From NCBI GenBank assembly GCA_017469685.1, contig JAFUFW010000068.1, forward strand, positions 1 to 39,474: 39,474 nt of DNA. The letters are read 5' to 3'. A model generated the notes under the pieces. That model saw only the letters and a list, made by a program, of their open reading frames with translations, was not told the DNA's origin and did no database searches. Position numbers and translations under genes: made by a program. How positions within the stretch are numbered: the first letter of the stretch is position 1; each line of letters opens with the position of its first letter. This DNA is from Bacteroidaceae bacterium (GTDB lineage: Bacteria > Bacteroidota > Bacteroidia > Bacteroidales > Bacteroidaceae). Shown piece by piece: positions 8,565-17,751 of the stretch.

Positions 8565-11426
8565 CTATTGCCGCCCACAGAGCAAACGATAGTCGCAGAA
8601 GCGGCAATGCTCGGCGTCAGTACACTGTGTGAAAGGCACAGAGCGGTCGAAAATCTCGTCGACAAGCATCGCCAGCTGATCAGAAAACAATTCCGATAAA
8701 GGCTGTTCGCCATCCGACAACGGGTGGCGAACGTCGTTTATAGTGCGGCGCTGTAACTTAAGCTTGGCTGAATAGTCGCGAGCCCCTGACTTATGGACAT
8801 AGAAAAGGCAAGGCTGCACTGGCTGCTGCTCAGATTCGGCAACAATCGTTGAGTACAACAGCGTCTGAAAGAAATAGTGCTCCGTCTGGCCGGCATTGCT
8901 AAACAGCCGTCCCAACTCACTCACCGTTCCGCCAGTGCCGCCTGTCTTGTAATCGACGACGCGGATGGCTCTTCCGCCTTCAACGTTCTCATCGGCAACC
9001 TCGTCGAGGCGGTCGATGATGCCACCCGTGCGGATGAGGAGGTCGTGGCCATCGGCCTGCACGTGAAGCGTTGTTGCATACTTGGTTTCGAGACTTATGA
9101 TGCGTATGGGAGCAAGCCGCAGGTCATGGCGTAAAAGCTGGATGAGATAGGTCGTCATGACTTGACGAGCTATGGTGAGAATTCCATCATAATCTTCGAT
9201 GCGGCCTTGGAAATAAGCCTCGCGGAAAGCCTGACTCACGAACGCATCTAAGCGGAGTGCACCTTCGGCAAGCATTGATTCGATGTCCTGCTGACGGACT
9301 ACAGAACCTGCTGTAGTAAGTTCCCGGTAGAGCAGTTCGGCTGCACGGTGGAATACATTGCCGAAAGTGATGGCATCAAAGCCCTTGCTCTCATCATCGA
9401 CCTTAAGTCCTCGTACGTAGCGGTAGTAGAACTTGAGCGGACACGTGGTGTAAAGGTTTAAGGCCGAGGGCGAGAGCAAGCGCTCGCGACCATCGTGAAT
9501 ATCAGTGTTGTCAAATCGGCTTATGAGGGCAGACATGACCTCGTTGGTCTTCTCTGCAACGATTCTCTCGGGCAGGGCCGGCTGGTTCCCGACATTAAGC
9601 TGCAGGTGGCGTATTTCAAAATTGGTCTCGGCTTCAAGTTGGCGGAGGAAACGCGAAATCTCGTTCTGCCTCATGCCGGTATTGCTTTCGTTGTAGACGA
9701 ATGTCACGCGCTCAGCACGCTGTATCAGCCTGTAGAAATAATAAGCATAGACAGCAATCTTATGTCGTAGAGTCGTGAGCCCGAAAGCATCCTTTAGGTG
9801 GTATGGAATGAAACTGCTATCGGCTACGCTCTTAGGCAGGAAACCCTCACCTACGCTCAGCATCAGGATATGACGGAAGTCCAAAGCGCGAGTCTCGAGT
9901 AGGCCCATCAGCTGAAGCCCTACGGCTGGTTCGCCGTGGAATGGTACGCTCTGCTGTGAAAGGATCGAACGTACGATACGTCGAAGTGTGTTGTCGTTCA
10001 CCTCAAGTAAGGGCGTTGTACCATTCATAAGGTCATGAAGGCGGTTGAGGCAAGTGAATGCCTTGAAAACAGCTTCGGCAGCAAGCACATCGTCTGCAAC
10101 CTTCCGCCCTATGAGTGTCAGAAGTTCGCTGGCAAAAGCAAGCAGGTCGGCACCACTGCGTACTTCGCTACGCCATTCGTCACCAAGTAAGCGGGTGTAA
10201 GGATGATGCTCAAAAGCTCGCAAGAGCGATGGACGGAAGCGGTGGTGCACGCGGTCGTATCCTTCGGTGTGAAGGGCCACGAGGCTCGTAACGAAACTGA
10301 AGACAGGTGTGTCGGCGAGAGGATATCCCATCGTTACGTTTACTTCTTTCACGCTTTCGGGCAAACTGTGGAGGGCTGGCAGTAGCAGTTGCTCATTGCA
10401 GAGCACCACGGCCGTCTGACTCTCGGCATAGCTCTCGCCCTCTGGCGCCTTTTCTGATGACGTTAGGTTCTCCTCAAGCCATTGTGGTAGCAGGCGAGCC
10501 TGAATGTTCTCGCTCGAGGCGGCAGCTATTGTAAGTCGTTTCGGCTTTGTGAAATTATCGAAGCATTCGTCGCTCAGTTCGTTGCCATAGCGATTGATGT
10601 TATCGAGCACGAAGTGACCAGCTCCGTGGGTCTTGCCTACTACCTTTTGGAGGTACATCACATCGTAATCCCAGAAAAAGAGGGCCTGTCCGCGACGCTG
10701 GAGCTCATCAAACAAAGATCTCTCAACGTCGTTCAATACATTGAAACCGACGAAAACGAAAGTACGTCCTGAAGGCAGAGGCGGAATTGTCTCAGACGGA
10801 GAACCAGTCGAGGTGAAACGGGAGGCCTTAAGCCTCTCGACCACATCGCGCTGCATCGCACCTTCATAGAGCAGGCCTTCGGCGCGCATGCTTTCGTTCA
10901 GGTCGGAATAGATGTCATGCATGGCGTTCCACAACTCCAGAAATTTCTCTTTCAATGCGGTGTTGTTCTCTATCGAGAACCCAGAGAAGAACGACTTCAG
11001 AGCCTCCTCTTGTTCGGGCGTAATATAATCATTAGAGTCTAAGGCTTTTATGTCGCGAATGTTGGTGAACAGTTGACGAGCATCGACCAAATGCTTGTCA
11101 ACATCGTCGAAATCAGCTAACAGCACCTCGCCCCATCCGTAGAACTGGTCAAGAGTCTGTGGATCTCTTACGTACTTGACATACGAGCGGTACAGCCGGC
11201 ATATGGATTCAATCTGGTCGCAAAGAGCGTATGGCGACACCTCCTCAAACAATTCAGCGATGGTCCTGTAAGAAGGAGCCCATACAGGCTTTTCAGATGC
11301 GTCTGCAAGCGCCTGGTTAAGGAATAGGCTTGCACGCTTGCCAGGGAAAACAATGGTCAGAGAACTCAGATTTGAGCCATATTGGTTTATCAGCGATGAG
11401 GCTACATGCTCGAGAAAGGTTGTCAT
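8565..11426 (-). CDS. addB: AddB-like helicase-exonuclease subunit, PD-(D/E)XK nuclease
   Basis: Second subunit (953 residues) of the AddAB complex, which resects double-strand breaks for RecA loading. The C-terminal nuclease shows SALNLYTTCPLKFYYRYV, then GNVFHRAAELLY and the catalytic VVDYKTG (Asp825, Lys827). Four cysteines are placed as in the AddB iron-sulphur staple: Cys662 before the nuclease core and Cys941, Cys944 and Cys950 at the extreme C-terminus (CxxCx5C). At the N-terminus, where other AddB proteins have a GxxGxGKT-like loop, this one reads TIVFPGKRASLFLN, so nucleotide binding there is doubtful. It starts 28 bases after the addA stop, so the two genes form an operon. The stop abuts the convergent DUF4468-like gene. 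Confidence 0.85.
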   Translation of the reverse strand: MTTFLEHVASSLINQYGSNLSSLTIVFPGKRASLFLNQALADASEKPVWAPSYRTIAELFEEVSPYALCDQIESICRLYRSYVKYVRDPQTLDQFYGWGEVLLADFDDVDKHLVDARQLFTNIRDIKALDSNDYITPEQEEALKSFFSGFSIENNTALKEKFLELWNAMHDIYSDLNESMRAEGLLYEGAMQRDVVERLKASRFTSTGSPSETIPPLPSGRTFVFVGFNVLNDVERSLFDELQRRGQALFFWDYDVMYLQKVVGKTHGAGHFVLDNINRYGNELSDECFDNFTKPKRLTIAAASSENIQARLLPQWLEENLTSSEKAPEGESYAESQTAVVLCNEQLLLPALHSLPESVKEVNVTMGYPLADTPVFSFVTSLVALHTEGYDRVHHRFRPSLLRAFEHHPYTRLLGDEWRSEVRSGADLLAFASELLTLIGRKVADDVLAAEAVFKAFTCLNRLHDLMNGTTPLLEVNDNTLRRIVRSILSQQSVPFHGEPAVGLQLMGLLETRALDFRHILMLSVGEGFLPKSVADSSFIPYHLKDAFGLTTLRHKIAVYAYYFYRLIQRAERVTFVYNESNTGMRQNEISRFLRQLEAETNFEIRHLQLNVGNQPALPERIVAEKTNEVMSALISRFDNTDIHDGRERLLSPSALNLYTTCPLKFYYRYVRGLKVDDESKGFDAITFGNVFHRAAELLYRELTTAGSVVRQQDIESMLAEGALRLDAFVSQAFREAYFQGRIEDYDGILTIARQVMTTYLIQLLRHDLRLAPIRIISLETKYATTLHVQADGHDLLIRTGGIIDRLDEVADENVEGGRAIRVVDYKTGGTGGTVSELGRLFSNAGQTEHYFFQTLLYSTIVAESEQQPVQPCLFYVHKSGARDYSAKLKLQRRTINDVRHPLSDGEQPLSELFSDQLAMLVDEIFDRSVPFTQCTDAEHCRFCDYRLLCGRQ

Positions 11427-11454
11427 AATTAATGTGAGTGTAGTGTTCCAATGT

Positions 11455-14400
11455 TTAGAAATCCAATGTCATCTGCGTCGGCGTCTTAGCTGTAGCAGAA
11501 GAGGCTGTCACGGGTGTCACTCTGCCTTGATAGACAAACCAAAGATAACCTTCGACTTTTGCTTCCGGGTACATTTTATGAAGCAAAGACATATACTCGT
11601 ATACCTGTTTGTGGCACTCCGAGTGTTCTTTGCCAAACTTAAAGTCTACGATCACAACCCTGCTGTTGTCTTGCGCTAACATTACGCGGTCTGGACGCCG
11701 TTCTTCATATCTTCCTTCGCTATCGCTACGGCTTACAATGGTACATTCATTGAAGAGATTCCATCTGCCACTGAACCAATCATATACTATCTCATTATTA
11801 AAGCCTTGCTTTATCCATCTTTCCACATCCTTTCGCTGCGCGCTTACGTAAGTTCCGTCTGAGGCCGTACGAGTAATAATGCCTTCGTGTTCGAGTGCAT
11901 CAAGCACATGCTTCATGTCTGCCAGTGTAGTCATCTGCTGGAGTACGTTATGTAGCAGGCTTCCTAATTCGATATATTGTCGTTGGCGCGAGCGCTCGAC
12001 AAGCTTTTCTGTGTCAGTCTCCAGTGCATCGGCTAAGAACTGCTGCGAGCGATTGCTCTGTCGGAAGCTGGCTTTCATCTGAGTGCTGGTGAATCGGACG
12101 TCCAGTCGTTTTCGGGTAGCCTGAAGGCGGTTGTCTGATTCATTGCCTGACGCTTCAACCTCAATGACATTATGTCCAATCTCGTAGCCTTGCTCAAAAA
12201 TGGAAGCCACGAGATCACCTACAGTAGCCGAAGGCTTAGCAAGGGCCTCTGCCTGACCAGTTGCCCAAATGAACAAGTTCTTGCAAGCTCGCGTGAAAGC
12301 CACATAAAGCACATTGAGCTCGTCGAGGCGTGCAAACAGATGCTCGCGTGCGTAATCATTAGCAAACGCTGAATTGGCGGCTTGCTTTGACGGGGTTATG
12401 GGCATGAGGCCTAAGTCGGAATAGGGCTTTTCGTCAGGGCAACACCAAATGAGGTCGTCAGCCCTATCCTTTGCAAATGGCCAGCAGCAGAAGGGTATGA
12501 AGACAGTGTTGAACTCCATGCCTTTCGACTTGTGGATTGTAAGTATACGTATTCCGTCAATGTCTGCTGCAGGTATTGTTTGCCGAGAAAGTTTTTCGTC
12601 CCAATAATGGAGGAATGATAGAACATCTGACGACTCGTTGTGGACAAAGTCTTGAAGAGCATCAAAAAAGGCTGCCAGATAAGCCTCCTGCCCTTGCAGG
12701 CTGTCGAGAGCATAGAGCCGGCATAAGCTCTCCGTTAGTTCGTAAAGCGGCATTTGTAGGAGGCGCTCTTTATCCTTAGCATCGAAGGACTCAACTTCTG
12801 GGTAGTGCGTAGCGAGGAAACTTGCTGAGACGAGGTCTGCTTCGTCTGTCAGCACACGCATGGCCGTCACAATAGTCTCAATCGCAAGGCTGGATGAGAA
12901 GAAAAATGCTTCATCGCTGATGATGGCTGGAAGATCTCCTGCAGCGGCAAAGGCGTCAATAATGGGGGTGGCTTCAAAGTTCTTTCGCACAAGGATGGTC
13001 ATTGCGTTGAATGGCAAGCCGTTTTCATGTAGTGATCGCACTTGGCTTATCAAGTCGTCAATAACTTCTGCCTGCCAATCCTCTTGTTTCGGGAAGTCCT
13101 TAGTAGAGAGTGTCGTAAGCCGCACATAGCCTGTCTTTGGCCGTTCCTCTGGTATTTTTTGCTCCACGTCAGCGTAAGCTTTAGTAAACGAGAACTCTTC
13201 GCCAAGCAATCCTATGTCAGCGCTGGATATACGGTCCATTTCAGGAATGGCTTTTTCAAAAAAGGCATTATTGAAATCGATAATGTTGCGTAGGCTTCGG
13301 TAATTATAGTCGAGCCGTCGGACGTCTGGAGCTACGGACATCGCTTTCTCTATAGAGCTTAACATACGCCAGTCGCCGCCGCGGAAGCGGTAGATGCTTT
13401 GCTTGACATCGCCCACAATGAGGTTTTTACCGCCTTTGGCCAAGGTCTCAAGAAGTAGAGCCTGGAAGTTAAGCCATTGCAGGTGTGACGTATCTTGGAA
13501 TTCGTCAATTATGACGTGTCGCAGAGCTGCGCCTATCTTTTCGAAGACGAAGGGGGCATCGTTCTCGCTTATCATCCTGTTGAGCAAGACTGGCGTCCTG
13601 GCTAAGTTGAAGCGGCTATTTTCTGTGTTCAGAGCCGCCACTTCTTTGTCAATGTCGCTGAGCAGGCGGAGCTTTTTGATGTGGGCCAGAGCCAGACGTG
13701 AACTGTTGTAAGCTCGTTGTTGGTCAGCATAAACCTGAAGAGTCTCAGACAAAAGGCTCGAAACTTCGTCAGCCGCAGCCACGAGGTCTGGGCGTGTTGT
13801 CTGTTTTGTCTTGCTGACAAGTGTCAGCGGGTCGTAGGCCCAGTTCTGTATCCTGTTGCTCGGCTCTATCGTCATGTCTGCCGCTTGAAGCTTCTCGGTA
13901 AAGGTCCTTAAGTCCTTGCCATAGGCGAAGTCGGTAAAGTCTATGCCTTTATCTCGGATAAGGCTATAGAGTGCATCGCCGAGGGCTTTCACTGTGGGTT
14001 CGACAGCCTTAGAGATTGCACTCACTTCGTGTATGAATTGCTTCAAGGCATCATCGTCAGATAATAACTTTCTCAATCGTTCGCCACGCATGACGAAGTC
14101 CTCATTGAAGATAGCACTACCGAAGGCTTTTACCTTGCGTGTAACGTCCCAACGCTGATTATTGTCAATCTGATCACGCACAAGGCTCATCATCCAATCC
14201 AGCAGGATAGGATCATCCTGTAGTCGGTCTACCAGCCTGTCTACGGCTTGTGAAAGCACATCATTGTCGCTAATCTCTACTTGGAGGTTTGCAGTTAGGC
14301 CAAGTTCGTGGGCCAAGCCACGGAGTATGGTCTGAAAGAAAGAATCGATGGTCTGTACACGGAAGCGGTTGTAGTCGTGAAGAATATCGTGAAGGGCAAC

Positions 14401-14697
14401 CCTACAGCGGCGTCGCAGCTCATCGTCCGAAGGCAAATCAGAGCCTTCATCAACAATAGCCTTGCGTAATGCTTTCAAGTATTTGTCGCTTGATGCCAAG
14501 CCATTGCCAATTCCATACAGCTGACAAAGGATGCGGTCTTTCATCTCTGTCGTAGCTTTGTTGGTAAATGTAACGGCAAGGATGTGCGAGTACTCGGATG
14601 GCGACTCTGCCAGAACAAGCAGCTTGATGTAGTGAACTGCTAAGGTGAATGTCTTACCTGAGCCAGCAGATGCCTTATAAACGAGGAATGAAGTCAT
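11455..14697 (-). CDS. addA: AddA-like UvrD/RecB-family helicase-nuclease
   Basis: Superfamily 1A helicase with a C-terminal nuclease, 1080 residues from ATG 14697 (MTSFLVYKASAGSGKT). It pairs with AddB for recombinational repair. Walker A is ASAGSGKTFT at residues 9-18. Motif II is DEFQDTSHLQWLNF (near 398), motif III GDVKQSIYRFRGGD, motif V ILTIHKSKGMEFNTVFIP and motif VI LYVAFTRACKNLFI. The nuclease motif VVIVDFKFG gives Asp1018 and Lys1020, followed by the QVYEYM helix, so the nuclease appears intact. The frame stays open upstream to a TTG at 14721, but that codon overlaps the likely -7 element, so I prefer ATG 14697; ATG 14703 is an alternative. It is the first gene of the addA-addB operon and is divergent from the HU-SPOR gene. 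Confidence 0.92.
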   Translation of the reverse strand: MTSFLVYKASAGSGKTFTLAVHYIKLLVLAESPSEYSHILAVTFTNKATTEMKDRILCQLYGIGNGLASSDKYLKALRKAIVDEGSDLPSDDELRRRCRVALHDILHDYNRFRVQTIDSFFQTILRGLAHELGLTANLQVEISDNDVLSQAVDRLVDRLQDDPILLDWMMSLVRDQIDNNQRWDVTRKVKAFGSAIFNEDFVMRGERLRKLLSDDDALKQFIHEVSAISKAVEPTVKALGDALYSLIRDKGIDFTDFAYGKDLRTFTEKLQAADMTIEPSNRIQNWAYDPLTLVSKTKQTTRPDLVAAADEVSSLLSETLQVYADQQRAYNSSRLALAHIKKLRLLSDIDKEVAALNTENSRFNLARTPVLLNRMISENDAPFVFEKIGAALRHVIIDEFQDTSHLQWLNFQALLLETLAKGGKNLIVGDVKQSIYRFRGGDWRMLSSIEKAMSVAPDVRRLDYNYRSLRNIIDFNNAFFEKAIPEMDRISSADIGLLGEEFSFTKAYADVEQKIPEERPKTGYVRLTTLSTKDFPKQEDWQAEVIDDLISQVRSLHENGLPFNAMTILVRKNFEATPIIDAFAAAGDLPAIISDEAFFFSSSLAIETIVTAMRVLTDEADLVSASFLATHYPEVESFDAKDKERLLQMPLYELTESLCRLYALDSLQGQEAYLAAFFDALQDFVHNESSDVLSFLHYWDEKLSRQTIPAADIDGIRILTIHKSKGMEFNTVFIPFCCWPFAKDRADDLIWCCPDEKPYSDLGLMPITPSKQAANSAFANDYAREHLFARLDELNVLYVAFTRACKNLFIWATGQAEALAKPSATVGDLVASIFEQGYEIGHNVIEVEASGNESDNRLQATRKRLDVRFTSTQMKASFRQSNRSQQFLADALETDTEKLVERSRQRQYIELGSLLHNVLQQMTTLADMKHVLDALEHEGIITRTASDGTYVSAQRKDVERWIKQGFNNEIVYDWFSGRWNLFNECTIVSRSDSEGRYEERRPDRVMLAQDNSRVVIVDFKFGKEHSECHKQVYEYMSLLHKMYPEAKVEGYLWFVYQGRVTPVTASSATAKTPTQMTLDF

Positions 14698-14718
14698 ACA
14701 CATTATTATATTACCGTG

Positions 14719-14749
14719 CAAAAATACTTATTTTAACCGACTATGCAGA
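14719..14749 (-). promoter_or_regulatory. Putative addA-addB promoter
   Basis: The minus strand carries TATTTTTG (14719-14726), a full match to TAnnTTTG. A weak -33 (TCTG, 14746-14749) lies 19 bases upstream. The predicted start of transcription, about 14712, is just upstream of ATGs 14703 and 14697 and downstream of the TTG at 14721, which supports the later start. Confidence 0.5.
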
Positions 14750-14787
14750 ACAAAACAAAGAATAATTTGATTTTTTCAGAAAAAGTT

Positions 14788-14818
14788 ATTGTCCTTTCCC
14801 GGGAAAAGCGTAATTTTG
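14788..14818 (+). promoter_or_regulatory. Promoter of the HU-SPOR/FHA operon, nearly leaderless
   Basis: TAATTTTG (14811-14818) matches the -7 consensus. ATTG (14788-14791) lies 19 bases upstream as a 3-of-4 match to TTTG. The ATG at 14824 begins only 6 bases after the -7 element, so the transcript should have almost no leader. This decides the gene start against the in-frame ATG at 14743, which lies upstream of the promoter. Confidence 0.65.
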
Positions 14819-14823
14819 TAGCG

Positions 14824-15855
14824 ATGAATACACTTTACCAACACATTGAACATCTTCTACTGAACCACGATTGCGTTGTCGTCCCTCATTTCGGCGGCTT
14901 TATGGCTCAGGACCAAGTTGCGCGCTACGTAGAGTCGGAAGCTCTTTTCTTCCCGCCCGTGCGTCTCGTGCGTTTTAATCCAGATCTTACTCTCGGCGAC
15001 GATCTTCTTCTTCGTCACGTCTGCCGCTTCTACGACTATAGCGAAAGTGAGGGAAAGCGTGCCATACAATCAATGGTGCACCAGTTGCGAGGTCAGTTGT
15101 TGGCTGAGGGGCAGGTGGATTTCGGCTCGCTTGGAATCTTCTCGCAGGATGAAGACGGCGAAATTCAGTTTTCTGCATGTCAGGCAGGTGCCACTACCCC
15201 ATCTCTCTACGGTCTTGATGCTTTCTCCATACCTCGTCTCGCAGAGCAGAAGCGTCCTATAACCAAGGTTCGCCATAGTATGCATCCCCACGAGAGCGAC
15301 CAGCATCAGTTCGTGACATTGCGCGTAAGCCGCCGTGCCATACGTAACACCTTGGCTACAGCTGCCGTGCTGCTTGCTGCCGTCCTCTTGGCTGTGCCTG
15401 TTGATCTTGTACGTCGCCACCATCTCCAGAATGCATCGCTATTCCCCTCTGAAACTTTCGCTATCCATGGCAAGAACTCTGATCCCAATGTCGTGGAACG
15501 GAAGAGTATAGTGGCAAGTCAGGTCTCTGATACGAAAAATGAAGTCTCGCCAGTTCCACCTATTGAGAAAGTGGTCTCCGCAGATTCTGTACCCACCCCT
15601 TCTGAATCTGAGGCTTCTGCTGTTGAAAACAACTTTGCCATCGTCTTTGCAAGCAACGTGAGCCTGAAAAATGCTGAGCGCTATGCTGCAGAGTTAACGG
15701 AGAAAGGTATCGGTAGAGCGCATGTCATAACGTCTGGCAAGAACGTACGAGTCGTGGCCGATGGCATTGCCACTGAGACTGAAGCCTACAATCAGGTGCG
15801 AGAACTGAAAGCTATGGGAAATGAGTTCGCAGACGTCTGGGTGCTGAGACTATGA
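14824..15855 (+). CDS. HU-domain (CCDC81-like) transmembrane SPOR protein
   Basis: A 343-residue protein with three parts. Residues 1 to about 135 resemble the paired prokaryotic HU-CCDC81 domains of Bacteroidetes (MNTLYQHIEHLLLNHDCVVV, PHFGGF, VDFGSLGIF), an HU/IHF-fold family. A single membrane helix follows at about 173-195 (LATAAVLLAAVLLAVPVDLV). Then come a Ser/Glu/Pro-rich periplasmic linker and a C-terminal SPOR domain (about 269-343, NNFAIVFASNVSLKNAERYA to FADVWVLRL), a type that binds denuded peptidoglycan at division sites. The predicted topology puts the HU part in the cytoplasm and SPOR in the periplasm. DNA binding is inferred from the fold only. I start it at 14824 because the promoter overlaps the longer frame. 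It overlaps the FHA gene by 4 bases. Confidence 0.87.
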   Translation: MNTLYQHIEHLLLNHDCVVVPHFGGFMAQDQVARYVESEALFFPPVRLVRFNPDLTLGDDLLLRHVCRFYDYSESEGKRAIQSMVHQLRGQLLAEGQVDFGSLGIFSQDEDGEIQFSACQAGATTPSLYGLDAFSIPRLAEQKRPITKVRHSMHPHESDQHQFVTLRVSRRAIRNTLATAAVLLAAVLLAVPVDLVRRHHLQNASLFPSETFAIHGKNSDPNVVERKSIVASQVSDTKNEVSPVPPIEKVVSADSVPTPSESEASAVENNFAIVFASNVSLKNAERYAAELTEKGIGRAHVITSGKNVRVVADGIATETEAYNQVRELKAMGNEFADVWVLRL

Positions 15856-16523
15856 AGCGTATACGTTGCCCTAAATGTGATAGTTATTTAACCTTCGATG
15901 AGACTCGCTACACTGAAGGACAGACACTTGTCTTCGAGTGCAACGAATGTCATCGGCAATTTGGAATCCGCATAGGTAAGTCTAAGCTCCTGAATACACG
16001 CAAGGATGAGCGCCGTATTGCAGATGAGAAGGACTTGCGAACCAATCTCTGTGAGCACTTGTCACCAGCAGCCTCTTGCAACACAGCTGAAGAATCTTCA
16101 AGCGTCAATTCTCAATTTCCAATCTCGGATGAGCAGCCCGACTGCGGGCATTTGCTCGTCATTGAGAATGTCTTCCACTACAAGCAGATTCTCCCTTTGT
16201 GTTTAGGCGACAATGTCATAGGACGCTATGTCCGAGGCTCTGGCATTAATACACCAATTGAAACCGTAGACCCAAGTGTCGATACAAAGCACTGCATCAT
16301 TAACGTAAGTCGAAATCGTCATGGCGAATTCGTCTATACACTGCGCGATGCCAGCACCGACGGCACTGGCACTTTTGTCGGCACCACCTTCCTCAGTGTC
16401 ACAGACCGCTTACGCATCACCGACGGCACCATCATCACCATTGGCGCCACAACCATGATCCTTCGTGCCGCAGGATATGTTGATGAAGAGACTACTGCGG
16501 AGGAGAAGAAAAGAAGACGTTAA
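15852..16523 (+). CDS. Zinc-ribbon and FHA-domain protein
   Basis: A 223-residue cytoplasmic protein. Residues 1-40 form a zinc ribbon with Cys6/Cys9 (CPKC) and Cys30/Cys33 (CNEC), of the type predicted to start many MJ0042-like ribbon proteins. A variable linker follows. Residues about 110-205 form a forkhead-associated fold: a VIGR strand, DTKHCIINV, LRDASTDGTGTFVG and a final IGATTMILR. FHA domains bind phosphothreonine, so this could be an adaptor for Ser/Thr-kinase signalling, although the canonical FHA glycine-arginine and serine positions are only partly recognisable. Its ATG overlaps the stop of the HU-SPOR gene (ATGA), so the two are probably made together. It ends in a basic KKRRR tail. 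Its exact role is unknown. Confidence 0.8.
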   Translation: MKRIRCPKCDSYLTFDETRYTEGQTLVFECNECHRQFGIRIGKSKLLNTRKDERRIADEKDLRTNLCEHLSPAASCNTAEESSSVNSQFPISDEQPDCGHLLVIENVFHYKQILPLCLGDNVIGRYVRGSGINTPIETVDPSVDTKHCIINVSRNRHGEFVYTLRDASTDGTGTFVGTTFLSVTDRLRITDGTIITIGATTMILRAAGYVDEETTAEEKKRRR

Positions 16524-16615
16524 GGTTGTTCCTTTTTTGTCTGTCAACCGCCCAGATAGAGCCCACTAACAAGTCATACGTCTTTATTCCTTTTCTTCTA
16601 ATATCCTTAACTACT

Positions 16616-17647
16616 TTATTTAAATGAAACGTCCACTACCACTGGCAAGTGGTCGCTAATGCCGCCATGGTAAATGGGACCGCGATAAGTGCGATATGGC
16701 ATCATTCCGCCGTAGGTGAGATTATCCTCAAGCATCCAAGGCATGCTGAATGGGCGCGCAGGAGCAACTGGCACTACCGACGATGACAGAAACACATGGT
16801 CTATCCATTGCCAGTATCCGCGGAAACTGTAAGTACCAGGCTCTTTTGTGTCGTCTGCGAAACGTAATGAGGCGTTTTGGAAGATTTGGTCGCGAGCGGT
16901 GGCATTAAAATCGCCTATGACAACGATTCGGGGCTCTTCTTCAATGTTCTGAGCGACCTCTTCCGCTGAAACCGTGTTTCCTGAGCAGGCACGCGACAAG
17001 CGATAATTGAACTTAATACTATCCACAAGCGCCCACAAGGTTGTAGCAGCTTGGCGGCGCAGATTGTCGCCGGCACGCCCTCCTGCCTTGCTCGGCAGGT
17101 GAACTATAATCACATGCAGTGTGTCAACAACTTTGTCTACTTTCACAAGACCTTTAGCATAGAGAATGTCTCGCGTAGTTCGTGCATTCTTCCCTCGCGC
17201 GTGTACATTAATACAATTGTATTCAATCAAGCGGAAACGAGCCGGCTGGAATAGTAGGGCCACGTCAATGCCACGGGAGTCCTGTGAGTGGGTCATAACG
17301 TATTCGTAGCCCATCTGCCGCAAGGAACTTCGTCGCACTAAGGTCGTGAGGACGCTATCGTTTTCAACCTCTACAAGCCCTATCAGATCTGGCACGCCGT
17401 TACTGTCGGCCATTGCCGCTAACACGCGTGCCACGTCTGTCAGCTTATGCCAGTAACGTCCTCCTGTCCACCGTCGCTCGCCAGTGGGAAGAAACTCCTC
17501 GTCGCGGAAGCCTGCATCGTCAATCGTGTCGAACAAATTCTCCACGTTCCAGCTAACGATGCGCATCGACCTCTGCCTTGGTGTCATTGAACATAGTGCC
17601 ACGAGACAAATAACGAAGAACATAGTTCTAAGGACAAATTCCTTCAT
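16616..17647 (-). CDS. Secreted endonuclease/exonuclease/phosphatase family protein
   Basis: A 343-residue EEP-fold metal-dependent phosphodiesterase/phosphatase. An N-terminal hydrophobic segment (RTMFFVICLVALCS) indicates export or membrane anchoring. The core shows MRIVSWNVENLFDTIDD (metal-site Asn and Glu region), LIGLVEVEND, GIDVALLF, VIGDFNATARD, WIDHVFLSS and the terminal catalytic ISDHLPVVV. All key motifs of an active enzyme are present. The substrate (nucleic acid, sugar phosphate or phospholipid) cannot be assigned. It is the last gene of the minus-strand run, following the PAP2 phosphatase gene by 104 bases, and converges on the FHA gene with a 92-base spacer in which I see no strong terminator. 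Confidence 0.88.
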   Translation of the reverse strand: MKEFVLRTMFFVICLVALCSMTPRQRSMRIVSWNVENLFDTIDDAGFRDEEFLPTGERRWTGGRYWHKLTDVARVLAAMADSNGVPDLIGLVEVENDSVLTTLVRRSSLRQMGYEYVMTHSQDSRGIDVALLFQPARFRLIEYNCINVHARGKNARTTRDILYAKGLVKVDKVVDTLHVIIVHLPSKAGGRAGDNLRRQAATTLWALVDSIKFNYRLSRACSGNTVSAEEVAQNIEEEPRIVVIGDFNATARDQIFQNASLRFADDTKEPGTYSFRGYWQWIDHVFLSSSVVPVAPARPFSMPWMLEDNLTYGGMMPYRTYRGPIYHGGISDHLPVVVDVSFK

Positions 17648-17751
17648 ACCTTTATTACTCCTTTTCGTTTGTTATTTCCTCATAACATAGTCATGTGGCC
17701 CGAGATTATACCTCAAAAGATCTGGACGTGTGATGGAAGTGTGAATGGGGG

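Noticed and set aside
14743-14823. 27-codon upstream extension of the HU-SPOR gene
   Set aside because: The extension contains the promoter elements, and the conserved family N-terminus begins at the ATG at 14824.
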